DNA from: Sipunculus nudus
Lineage: Eukaryota > Annelida > Sipuncula > Golfingiida > Sipunculidae
NCBI GenBank assembly: GCA_026874595.1
Contig: CM049319.1
Span: forward strand, 61,824,917 to 61,888,916
Length of the DNA: 64,000 bases
Reading direction: 5' to 3'
Shown here one piece after another: positions 1-11,066 of the stretch. Every line of letters begins with the position of its first letter. The first letter of the stretch is position 1. Below the pieces are notes generated by a model. That model was not told the origin of the DNA, searched no databases, and saw only the letters and a list, made by a program, of their open reading frames with translations. The position numbers were made by a program, and so were the translations under genes.

Positions 1-2639
1 GGCACCAGTTGATCTTTCAGCTGCCTAAATAAATGATCTATATATATACCCCTAAACCAAGGAGAGATAAAAATGTCTTACACTTTAAAAAATCCTTAAT
101 GAAATAAACAAACTAAACACACCTGGTATTTCTGAAGGAGTAACCCCTGTAGATACAAAGAGTACTTCACAGTGAGCAGTCCTGCCGCTCTGAGAGAGGT
201 GTTTATGACTAAGTAACTACAATGTTTAACCCTGTGACACTAGTATTACGGGACCGCAATAAAGCTATTACCTGGAGTATCTGTGAAGTTGCTGGAGAGA
301 GCCTCTCGGGTAGATTGTATAAATCACAGGTTCACAGCCGTGAATAACATTAAGGTAGCCTAAAATTGCACAAATTCCTTCATCTCAAGTTAATATAGCG
401 AGCTAACACTGGTAGGTGCCTGACGGCCAGGCGGTGCATTGTATGTTTCATTAAAAGTTTGTAATGGGTGTATTACAATCGAGTAATGAAATAGCACTGG
501 TCATTACCTCTACATAATTGACTATGCACTTGATGAAATTGCCATATAGAAAAAGTCAATATTCAATTACAATGTGCTCAAGACTTCATCGGACGCCAAG
601 TCAACGTGAAAATCCTGTTGGTAATAAGGAGCATTGGGGCTAAAGACTTGCGAGTTGGCGGGTGCACCCTTAGGACACAGTTACCCCGGCCCGTGATGGG
701 TGTAGGATTAATCATAGCTGCTTCATTTGCTTCTCTAAATGATGTCTGATCTACAGAGCCTCAAGCCACAGTGGCTGTTTTGATACCTGTTATGTTGTGT
801 TTATCTAATTTCAATTTGTAAGACAGGCCTGCTACCCTCTGCTACCCTCTGTACCTGTATATTGTACATATGTTTCTTGCAAACATTTCCCGCCAACTGA
901 CACAAAATACATAAGTAGTCATTAAAAAAGACTGACATTTGCCTCCTTCTTTAATTAGTTACCCCATCTCACTTTCCCTCAATCCACTGGTAATGATGTT
1001 ATGGGTATATCATTTACAAATCTTCTAAACTGTAAATTTATGTAAACATAATAAAAATACTGAATACCTTAACAAATGTAAAGCAAAATATTTTCCAATG
1101 ATAAAATGAATGTTAAAAGACAATTTTCTCACTATAAACACCCGATCATGCATGGATACAGATAACTCATTCAGCCTTACTGATAATCCTTTTAGTAGGC
1201 AAACTTTGGGAAGTTTATATAATATTATCAACCTTTAATTGCCTTCAGAACAGAAGAAAATAACAAAATAAACTTTGAGCTCTTTCTTATTACATTATGA
1301 TTTTATTAAACATAATAAATACATACAAGTGAACACTTTTCCATAAACCATCTATTAATGACTTTGTCAAAAGATTTGAACAGAGGTTGATCCAATGACA
1401 GTGGAGGTTCAAGTACTTAAAACCCAGAGAATTAACTTTTTTGCAGTGTTTTTTTTCTAAATTTTAAAGTTAACCCCCCCCCCACCCTCCTTGAGTTGTG
1501 GACTTTTTTAGGGTAAAAGTCCTTGCACAATGTAAACCGTTAACCCCTCTGTTCCATACATCTTGGACCTGTGCTGTATCAGGTATACTGTACAAGAAGT
1601 TTAGCTGATTGGTCTATAAACAATTAAAGGATGCTGTATTTATGCCAGATCATATAATATTCCATCACTTTATTCACAAAACATAAATGGTAAATAGCCT
1701 CTAATAAAGAAAAGAACTACTTTGCTACACTATGCACACAGACAGAGAGAGACGAAAAAAAATCTCATATATCTGTTTTTGACATATTCAGGGCCTCTTT
1801 GTCAAGTTTCTTCATGTTCCATCTGAAAACATGCAGTTTTTCATATTCCGCAACCACAAGTAAACGGAGATGTATAAAAAGCCAAGGATTAATTATAGAA
1901 CCTTCGTCAGTGGATGCATGAGAAGTTTAAGGCTCACCAACCCCTCAGTGGGTGCCTTATGGAATGTGAAAATGAAGATATATCCGCAAGCACCTGGTAA
2001 ATAATGAAGTTTGTGAGTCCAAGCTACAGTGGCAGTTGAAAACAATGTGACAGTTTAAGTGGTACAGGTGATCGAGTGTCTCACTGCAAGTAAAGCCAGG
2101 TGTTGGGGTTAATCAACACTAGACCTATAATGAATCCATAGGTTCTCACCCTAGGGCAGCCCAGTAAGCCCATACAATCTATATATTACTTTAGTATCAG
2201 TAGGTGCAGGTGATTACTGATAAAGACCAACCTTACCAAGCTGACTACCAAGTGCCTAATCCCTCCAATAATAGATCGCATGTTCTGTACACTAAATCCA
2301 TTTATAAGCTCAGAACTGGCTTACACAAAATCACTTTGTCTGGAAGGATTCCCTAGAACAGTGTTCAGCAGGGCTTCCAACATGCACAAAGTTGACATCC
2401 AGACCTCCCAGTTTGCAGGTGACAGTTTGGGTGTCTTTTTTTAGGTTATGGCAGGTATTTATATAAGATAAAGAACCAGTGGCAACTGTACTCTCACCTG
2501 GGGAACATTTGTATATCTTCATGGAGAAAAGGACTTGTAACCCAGGGAGAAAACTGAAAAGAGGATGGAAAGACTGACAGACAGACAAGGACTTCCAAGA
2601 GAAAGATGTCACAAAGGGGATGTTAGTCTAAAATGATAA
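1..2639. other. Unique AT-rich DNA with a regulatory-like island (150-790); no gene seen
   Basis: No open frame here looks like a gene. Bases about 150-790 stand out as complex, less AT-rich sequence with TAAT/ATTA-type homeodomain words and CpG-containing words, resembling the islands further right. A weaker patch of the same type runs about 1790-2250. There is an 11-bp tandem duplication (GCTACCCTCT-type) near 831-850 and a C-tract near 1476. I infer intronic or intergenic DNA. Whether the island is conserved cannot be judged from one sequence. Confidence 0.5.
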
Positions 2640-3890
2640 AAAGAAAGAATATTCACCTGGGAGACATCTATCTTAAAAAGCACAGATAAGGTATATTCCA
2701 TTGGGTCAGGTTGTCCAAACAATGAGAGAAGAGGCAAGGACAGGAAAAAGTGTTCACCGTGGGGATGTCTTTCTTAAAAAGGACAAAATGAAATGGTATC
2801 ATCTGGGAGAGAGTAGTCTAAACCAGGACAAAGTATGTTCATCTGGGAGGGATGCAATGGTCTAAACCAGAATAAATGATGTTCACCTGGGAGATAGTGG
2901 TCTAAACTAGGACAAAATATGTTCATTTGGGTAGTGGGGTTGGAGACACTGGTCTATGCAAGCACACAGGATGTTCATCTGGGAGGGAGGCAGTGGTCTA
3001 AACTAGGACAAAAGTTATTTTTTGGGAGAGGGGCACTGATCTTAATTAGGAAAAAGAATGTTCATCTAAGGGAGAGTGGTGTAAACCAGCACAAAAGATA
3101 TTCTTTAGTGGGGGGAAGGGGGGTGGGGGCACTGGTTTTAATAGGTAAAAGAATGTTCATTTGAGGAAGAGTGGGCTAAACCAGCACAAAAGATATTCTT
3201 TGGTGGGGGGGGGGGGGAAGGGGAGGGGGGTGTAGGGGCACTGGTCTTAATTGGGAAAAAGAATGTTCATTTGAGGAAGAGTGGTCTTAACCAACACAAA
3301 AGATATTCTTTGGCATGGGGGGGGGGGGGGCACTGGTTTTAATTATGAAAAAGAATGTTCATCTGAGAGAGAGAGAGTGGTCTAAACAGCACAAAAGATA
3401 TTCTTTGGTGAGGGGAAGGGGGGGGGGGGCACAGGTCTAAATTAGGAAAAAGAATGTTCATCTGAGGGAGAGTTTCTAAACAAAGATAAAAAATATTCTT
3501 TGGTGGGGGGGGGGGGCATTGGTCTTAATTATGAAAAAGAATGTTCATCTGAGGGAGAGTTTCTAAACAAAGATAAAAAATATTCTTTGGTGGGGGGGGG
3601 GGGGGGGCATTGGTCTTAATTATGAAAAAGAATGTTCATCTGAGGGAGAGTTTCTAAACAAAGATAAAAAATATTCTTTGGTGGGGGGGGGGGGGGCATT
3701 GGTCTTAATTATGAAAAAGAATGTTCATCTGGGGATAGTGGTCTAAACCAGCATAAAAGATGTTCTTTGGAGGGGGGGGGGGGGGAGACACTGGTCTATA
3801 CAAGGACAATGGAGGTTCACTGAGGAGAGAGACAGTGGTCCAAGCCAGGACAAGATATTCATCTTGAGACAATAGTCTGAACAAGGACAG
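2640..3890. repeat. Minisatellite whose later units carry poly-G tracts
   Basis: The words GAATGTTCATCTG, GGTCTAAACCAG and ATATTCTTTGGTGG recur through the block. In the left part (about 2750-3000) units are short, about 40-50 bp. From about 3050 they become roughly 90-110 bp, with GAATGTTCAT at 3056, 3151, 3261, 3353, 3452, 3539, 3630 and 3719. The longer units each hold a G-rich tract; pure runs reach 12 G (3505-3516), 16 G (3592-3607), 14 G (3683-3696) and 14 G (3772-3785). It looks as if a short unit became a composite unit that then spread by tandem duplication. Exact G-run lengths are prone to sequencing error. Open frames inside are repeat artefacts. Confidence 0.93.
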
Positions 3891-5577
3891 CAAGAACATA
3901 CTTTCATCTTTAGATTTTTAGTCAAATATACAACGCTAGCCTGATAATCATTTATAACTCATTCATTCAAACATACCTAACCTAAATTTGCCTTTTTATT
4001 ACAATACAAACAAGAACATTGAAGGGTTAAATCCTTAACTCTTTACTTAACACTTCCATATTTACTAATTTTAAAACTCCTGGTACCAATAATGAATGAA
4101 TCGACTTAAATTTCATAAAATAATATGGTTAAATCCATAAGGACTACGTTTTATGGCTTTCAGCTAGGGTGACAAAATGATGCGCTGATTGTTAAAGTGG
4201 GATTTCTGGTAAAATATATCAGTGGTTAAATCTTAATACAATCTTCTTACCACTAATAAGGTACAAACAGGTAGTGGTTGGATAATTATATATACAAATA
4301 GATCAGATATTAAAATCCCCACACATTTTTGAACATCAATAGCAAAGGGTTACAACCTTACATAAGATCTTGAACATTGGAAAGAGTTAAACTCTATTGG
4401 ACTATACATCTGCCATCAACAGGTGCTTTTCAGGTTGGGGGGTCTCTGGTCATAAGACCAGGGAGCTCCTTTCCTTTATCACATGAGAAAGTTATATAAT
4501 AAATCGCCGCTGATATAAACGAGACTCCTGATGTACTGCTTGCTTATTTGGTTGACAGGACTTGTTGCCATGAAGCCCAAGTATTTCACTAAGGAGCACT
4601 CCTGGGCGGTTAAATTAGTTTGCCAAGTTCTCCACCAATCGTCATCAAGAGGGACTGAAACTAACAAGACTGGTGCTACCATCTAATTGGCTAGGAACAA
4701 GAAAATAGCAGCCAAATTGTTTAGGTGATGTATGGTAACCAAATACCATACAGAACAAAAATACTGCCAGCTCAGCGCGGTTTCTTGGTTTCCTCCTTGA
4801 ACACATGACTTCTGCTTGTCAGCTGCTTGGGTAAAAAATTACATTATTGCTTCAAATTAGATTCTTTGGTTACAAGAGCAAAAGCACATTGTATATATTC
4901 TTTCAACCACCAATTCACATGCCAGGGAGTGATATGACATACATTTGTCATGGTTTTACAATCCACAGAAGTCATATATAATCAAATGTCTGAAAAATCT
5001 ATCGTGTTATCATTTTTCAGTTAGGAGTTCATCCCTGTTCACAACAAGTATGCTGCTCACTCCCTGGTCATATCATACTAACTGGCGTCCCAAGATAAAT
5101 GTGTTAGTTCAAAATGAAAAGCACAGTTCACAGCACTAAAACATAATGAAACAGCTGAAATTTACACACAATCAATAGGGCAGGTGTTTCAAAGGGACCG
5201 TTCCTGCTATTTATTTCCAGGCTTTGAAACAATAAACTCAAGAGGATAAATTTTCTCCCTACTCTCCCACTGTATGCCATTATGTATAAACATATTTTCA
5301 ATAAAACATCTGCTCATATGATATATATCATTTGATTTTACCCAATAACAAAATGCTCTTGTCAGGAAATATGAGGGAAATAAAATCACTTAAAGACAAA
5401 TACAAAATTCCCTATTTGTTTGTGTCTTTTACAAAAATTCTTATTAAATGAATCAGAATTCCATATATCTTTTAAATTACTTTTTGTATCATATATATTA
5501 AATCTTTGAATACAGAACTATCAATTATCCAAATGTAATTAATGCACTAATAAGAGTTTTTTCGCTCTCTCATATTT

Positions 5578-5579
<2 letters not shown>
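3891..5579. other. AT-rich unique DNA; nothing coding seen
   Basis: No convincing coding, RNA or mobile-element signal. A small perfect hairpin, CTGGTC-ATAA-GACCAG, sits near 4446-4461. An 11-bp inverted pair (CCAGGGAGTGA) lies near 4922 and 5060. Neither has an obvious function. Confidence 0.5.
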
Positions 5580-5646
<67 letters not shown>

Positions 5647-5647
5647 T
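5580..5647. repeat. (TA)n microsatellite
   Basis: About 65 bases of near-pure AT dinucleotide repeat, interrupted once by a C. It is self-complementary and can extrude a cruciform. Confidence 0.95.
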
Positions 5648-5879
5648 ATGTGCTCATAATTTTGTTAATTAATTTCCACCAACAGAATCCTTTACATAAT
5701 TTTTTTTAATTAATGATAAAAACCTGGTTGTAGTTAGGAAAATCCTGGCTCCACCTAAACAATCAGTGTTATTTGGGATTACTTTGATGTAATAAATAAG
5801 TTGTTAATATACAGGGAGGTGGAGGTAACACAAAGTACAGGGGCCCCAGACTGTCGGAGTCTGGGTGAGTTATGTTCAA

Positions 5880-7300
5880 CAGGTAATCACATTGATTAGT
5901 AAACACCTGTAAATTAACATGCCCTTCAATTCATTAGCGCACTGGCCAAGCCACCTCAGCTGCTGGCCGCATCAGAATGGGCTGATTTACACAAAAATTC
6001 CCGTCAAACCTCCCGGCTAAATTAAACTGTATTACTCTGTATTACCTGAACTGAAATTGGGCCGTACATCAGTTGGCTGACACACAGGCTGTGCAGTGAT
6101 TGGGGGCCGGCTCACATCTGCTTAGAGTTGTATTCAAACGATGCCGGCTACGGGCAAGTATTAACTGGTGCTGGATCTTGTATGTCAGTCATCCATCATT
6201 AGAGCCCGCTACCCCTGGACTTTAAATGCAATCCGGCCCGTGCATGAACCAAATGAGAGGAAATTAATTTTGTTTGCTTATTTCCTCTGCCTCAAATTTA
6301 TGGCTTCAACGCACAAAATCAGCTTGGCCCATCAGCAGGCTTATTGGCACACCAACTGGATTGCATCTTGTTTCGCAGAAATTCTTCACTTGAAATATTA
6401 ATACCACCAAGAATGCAATTAGGAACGAACCATGTGGACTGGCAGGGAGAGAGGGGGATTATCGCTGCACCTATTGGGGTTTCAATTAAAGTATTGTGCG
6501 ACCCGCAGCCATTAGTCTCATTGTGTGTCCATGCTGAGCACAACAAAAATGAATACGCCTTTCTATTTCCATTAGTCCCATCTTTTACACTTGCCCAACT
6601 TGAAATTGTAGCATGATGGAACGACTGACACCGCCGCATTGCTGTGAAAATATAACATGCAGCGAGATCTCAGTGCCACAATAGGAACAGGTTTCCGAAA
6701 TGAAAAGTTTCCTTGTTTGCTGAGAGGCAAAAACCTGCAATGACAAGCTCCATTATTCATCACTTGATAGCTGCAAAATGTGTTTGATCTGCGTTTCTTG
6801 TCTTCTATGTTAATGAAATCTAAGTAATAACTTAGGCCTCTTCAGACATGCGGCCATCTCCGGTAAATCTGCCGAGTGTGCGGCAGCATACACACAGCGT
6901 ATTAATATCATCAACTTGCTAAGTCCTGCTTCCTGTTTTTTGCGTCGTTATTACATAATGGAAATGGGTTTTCACAAAAAGAAAATGCTAGGGAATCAAG
7001 CTAATGGGTGTAGAGAAAGGATGGGACACCGCGTCACATAATTTATGCCATTCCTGCAGTTTTATCCTTTATGGATGGGATCGGCATCATTGTGCTGTTG
7101 TCTAAAGGCTCTCTTTCCCCAGCAGCAATCCGATCCTATGCATTTCAGTTGATCCTCCAGTCAGTTGCATTAGGCAGGGTGACAAAGGCCATGTTTTTAC
7201 ACATAAGCTCAGCACTGTCCTATGGTATTGTGAATAGCTGTGGAATACCAGAGCTGGCGTGGCCGTGCAAATCATTAAAGAGTCCCTGATCAACTTCCTG
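5880..7300. promoter_or_regulatory. Large regulatory-like (conserved-element-like) island
   Basis: About 1.4 kb of complex, nearly repeat-free sequence with markedly lower AT content than its surroundings. It contains forkhead-like GTAAACA (about 5898), an E-box CACCTG beside it, several TAATTA/ATTAAT homeodomain words and CCATTAGT/CATTAG words (6200-6590). Open frames exist on both strands here, but none has a convincing start, splice pair or protein character, so I treat them as by-products of the balanced base composition. Such islands in animal genomes often are enhancers of developmental regulators; that role is inferred. Alignment to another bivalve would settle conservation. Confidence 0.45.
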
Positions 7301-8439
7301 GTGAAAAACATAACACACCATTACAAGAAATAAAAAAAAAACACAACTGATTACAGTAAAATGCAACTGCATGGATTTCTGATTGAGAAAAAGATTGATT
7401 CTGACAGCTGTTGTTTGACATATTGGTTTTATATATCAGCACATGGCAATGCAATATCTTAGCTTATAATACAAACATTATAAAATCACTTAAAATTTAA
7501 GTTATATACACCTAACACTTAAACTGGCATAACAACTGGTTCATGTAAGCTGATCTAAAATGTTAAAAAGTTTCTTTTAAATACCCTAGTGATCTATCCA
7601 TCTTCAAAATAACATACTGTTACATAAAACATTTATATTACATGACCATCGTCCTTCATTCATCGTTATCTGAACCACACAGGTTAACCCTTCAACCCCC
7701 ACCCCTTCAACATACATGCACATATGCATACACAAACATCAACATTTAAAGAGTGGATGGCAAAGATATCCTAGTCTTATACACGCATCTAAGACAATAC
7801 CACCACCAAGGCGAAACATTCTATGTCTGTTTTGGGATTCAAACTGGGATATCTGTCACTGTGAGTCTCTCATGTTGTCTGAACCAATCAGCTGTTGGGA
7901 AGTGAGGGTAAGGAATCAATAGAGGCCATCTACCAGTACAAAAGATTATTCTGGAACCAGACTAACTAATAAAAGACATAAATAAAATTAAATAAGAAAA
8001 ATTAACTCTTTGGTAAAGATAATAAATTATAAGGAAAACAAATTAACATTACGTTTAAGGTACAGTGACTGAACAACCAAAAAGAAAATAGTCTTGGAAT
8101 AAATATTAAGTGGTGGTGCAGACTTATTGCAAACAAAAGCATTAAACAGAAAATTCAAAATTGCGCCTGTAGATGTAATCAGTTTTCTGGTTATAGAGCA
8201 AAACCAATTTACTTGAGGTTTCAGATTCTTTGCAATCCTGTCCCTCCTCACAAGAAGAAAAGTTGGCAAGATATTTGCTCCATAGACCAAGCAAACCAAG
8301 AAAGTGCCATTCTATCAAAAGATGGATAGTTCACCGTGAACTTTCAAGATGGCTGCTGGTGAGGCATTATAAAATAACAGTGTGGCAAGTTACGCAGGGT
8401 GAAATAGAAACCATCTACATGGCAATATATCAGGCCTGC
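7301..8439. other. AT-rich unique DNA containing one tRNA-like relic
   Basis: No gene seen. The stretch contains the minus-strand tRNA-like relic listed separately at 7834-7890. A mildly more complex patch lies at about 8220-8420. Confidence 0.45.
7834..7890 (-). repeat. tRNA-derived SINE head (relic)
   Basis: On the minus strand a box-A-like TGATTGGTTCAGA (7890-7878) is followed by a box-B-like AGTTTGAATCCC (7845-7834), at a spacing typical of internal RNA polymerase III promoters. The segment does not fold into a proper cloverleaf by eye and has no clear acceptor-stem pairing. A SINE head is therefore more likely than a functional tRNA gene. Confidence 0.5.
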
Positions 8440-9340
8440 TTCAAGTAAACCCCTCAGCAGCGGTTAATACTGTTAGGCCAATCTGTTACCGATTAATCGT
8501 ACCTGATCGACAGTGGGAGCATTCAGACTGAGCCTAGGTCTGTAACGGTGATTCGTTTGCGATCATCTCAATGGTGACAACACAAAATGTAATTATAGTA
8601 AAATCATGTCATTCACAGGGCTAAAATTACTTGTGTGACAACAAAATTGAATTCTGGCCATAAATTTGAGCAGTGACAAGTCCATTACGTTCTTGAAATC
8701 AGTTAAGGGGGGCTGTTATGAGTGATAACTACGGCCTATTATTTGGCCCGGCATAACTTGCCCGATTGACTCAATAAGACGCCTGCAAAAGGCCTGAAAT
8801 GTTCATTTCCGACAACAGCGAAATCCCATTGTTCGTGATGCTATGAATCATACCTCGTGCGACAGCATAGACTGAACCCTGCACCAACAAATAACCAACT
8901 CATCAAAACTCTCCATTCTATCATTTTACTCAAGCGCAATTCTATCTATAAATTTGTTAATGTACATGTAGCACTAAACTGATTCACTTAATTGCTGTCT
9001 GTCGCCACAACGACTTGAATAGGGAGATAAACACACCCGTGTCCTGGTCTGTAGAGAGCTGAGCCTACGAATACAAAACTCGGGTAATGGCCAGGGAGAT
9101 TCCATGAAATGACAGGTACCCATATAATATGGAATCAATAAATTAATTGATCAATGCTTGAAGCTTGTAATATAGTTTCCTATGAATGATGGTCATGTGC
9201 TGCAATGAATACCTCTTTACATAAACCTAACAACTCGGAACATTCAGTTTGAGCTAAAATCACTGCCAATAAAATTAGCTCCTTAAATCCTCAATAACAC
9301 AGCCTGTTAATTTAATTGACGGATTTATATCAACACTGCC
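8440..9340. promoter_or_regulatory. Regulatory-like island
   Basis: Complex, GC-balanced sequence with CpG words and homeodomain-type motifs (GATTAATCG near 8491, TTAATTGAC near 9310), bounded by AT-rich DNA. No coding frame is convincing. On the minus strand CAG|GTACGA ending at 8503 would be a usable splice donor, but no good partner acceptor was found. Function is inferred from texture only. Confidence 0.4.
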
Positions 9341-10093
9341 ACAGTGGTTTTCTTTTTCTATTTTTTTTAAACTTCAAAGTGAACTGAATGCTTTGAATAT
9401 TATATTGACATATTCGAATGCTGGATAATATACATCACACAGCCAATAATGAAATAAATGTCAGATCTTAGACAGCTTTATTCTGACAATAAATTTAAAG
9501 AATAAATTTATCAATACTTTATTTTCTGTAAACTTTCTTAGGAATATTTTTTTTTCACAATTATTTCATTTATTAATGTGATATTTTAGAAAAAGTGTTC
9601 ATTATAAAATTACTTGTATGAATTGTTTGATCAAATGAAAGAGTTATAAATATATTCAATATAGGACAGCAAATTCTTAATATGAGATGAGAAATCAGTA
9701 ATTTCAGATATCTGGTCTTATTGTATGCATCATTTTGGGTCAGCCTCATTCAGTTATATTTGGCACCCTATAAGACTTAATAAAAATGGCATATAGAAGT
9801 TGACACATTGAAAAGACTTTCATGAAAAGTGAATAAATTTACTTCCAAGAGAGAATCCATTGTGTACTGCTTTTTAAAGTTTTCCCTTTCTTTCTTCACA
9901 GAATGTAGGCCAACTTTCAATTATTTGGTAATGATTGTGTGATTTTTATTAAAGTAAGCACTGTGGCCTGTAGATAAAGATAAAACATCTGACAGTGGAG
10001 ATAAAAAGCTGTGTCAAAATGCTTGGATAGGATATAAATATACCAAACATAAACCAACCGGTTGAAGGTCTACCATTCAGACATGGCAGTAAA
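9341..10093. other. AT-rich DNA; nothing seen
   Basis: Low-complexity AT-rich sequence without a coding, RNA or mobile-element signal that I can support. Confidence 0.5.
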
Positions 10094-10510
10094 CAGGGCT
10101 TGACATCAATGGCTAACCACTTGCCACAGGCCAAGTAAAAGTCCCAGAAATGGTGGCAGAGCAACAAAAAGTTGGCTCCTTGGCGAGTGACTATACCTAA
10201 AGGCTTGAATATTAACTAATTTTCAGTTAGCCATATCCTTTCTTAAAGAAATGAAATTACATTACTAATTAAACTTCTTTATCTTAAATAACCTATTTCT
10301 TATCTGTACAATTCCTTAAGAGAAATATAACTAAACAAAAACTTAGACATGATTAATGTCCCACAGGCATGCAATAAAAATATGCAAAACACTTAGCTGC
10401 AACACACTCTGCGTTTGTGGCTACAACTACTGATTTTTCTAGGGCAAGTAAAACCTAGATGTTACATGCCCAACTGGGCAAGTACTTTCAAAAGTTAATG
10501 TTGAGCCCTG
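10094..10510. mobile_element. Short non-autonomous DNA transposon (MITE) with hAT-like ends
   Basis: The left end reads CAGGGCTTGACATCAATGGC. The reverse complement of the right end reads CAGGGCTCAACATTAACTTT, an imperfect terminal inverted repeat of about 16 bp. Both ends continue with matching ACTTGCC-type words about 10-14 bases further in. The span is 417 bp with no transposase frame. CAGGG-type termini are typical of the hAT superfamily, which makes 8-bp target duplications; no clean 8-bp duplication is visible, so the copy is old or the assignment is approximate. Confidence 0.65.
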
Positions 10511-10888
10511 CTGATGGTATCGCACTTAGGAGCTGATTGTCCTTCATTAAATCTCTCCTAGAGCTTTTGACAGCAAAACAAAACTTTTGACAGACCTGAA
10601 ATAGTACAGAAATGGCTATGACCTTAGGGTTAATCCTAGCTACAGGACTGTAATGTGAAAAAATTAAAAATTAAATTGGTTTTACTTGTTTGTGTTACAT
10701 CCCTTAAAGTGGAGAGTTTAGCCTGAAAGTTTGGTCAGATCTGACCGAAGTGGTTCAGATCACGACATTCTGCATTCAGTGTGTGGACATGCAACAACCC
10801 CAACATATTACGTAAAAATACACTTGTAATGACCTAGTTGGGACATAACTGTAAATAAATGTTCAGTATATATGAAAATATTGGCACT

Positions 10889-11066
10889 TACTCTCAAGAA
10901 ATCAGATAATTGTTGTGTCCATTGGCTCTTGTTTACAGCCTGGCAAGGTATGCTGGGAAGGATTACGAGGGTATATATTTAAGTGACTTCATGGGGACCT
11001 ATAAGGGAACCCCCATCTATTGGGCGTTTTAAGGTAATTTGCATAGATCTTGATGGTAATTTGCAT
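10889..11066 (-). promoter_or_regulatory. Promoter-like cluster: paired octamers, TATA, CCAAT, ZNF143-like site
   Basis: Two perfect POU octamers (ATTTGCAT) lie at 11037-11044 and 11059-11066, 22 bp apart, each within GGTAATTTGCATA. A TATATATTTAA stretch is at about 10973-10983. CCTTCCCAGCATACCTTG (minus strand, about 10943-10962) resembles the ZNF143/Staf consensus. A CCAAT box (minus strand) lies near 10920. Read on the minus strand the order is octamers, TATA about 55 bp on, then a good splice donor GA|GTAAGT with the exon side ending at about 10890. Octamer plus Staf elements are known from snRNA-type and histone-type promoters, but no snRNA or histone gene is visible. Promoter activity is inferred. 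Confidence 0.3.

Noticed and set aside
6319-6639. Opposed open frames of 90-106 codons inside the 5.9-7.3 kb island
   Set aside because: Open on both strands, no recognisable protein and no good splice pair; better explained by the balanced composition of a regulatory-like island.
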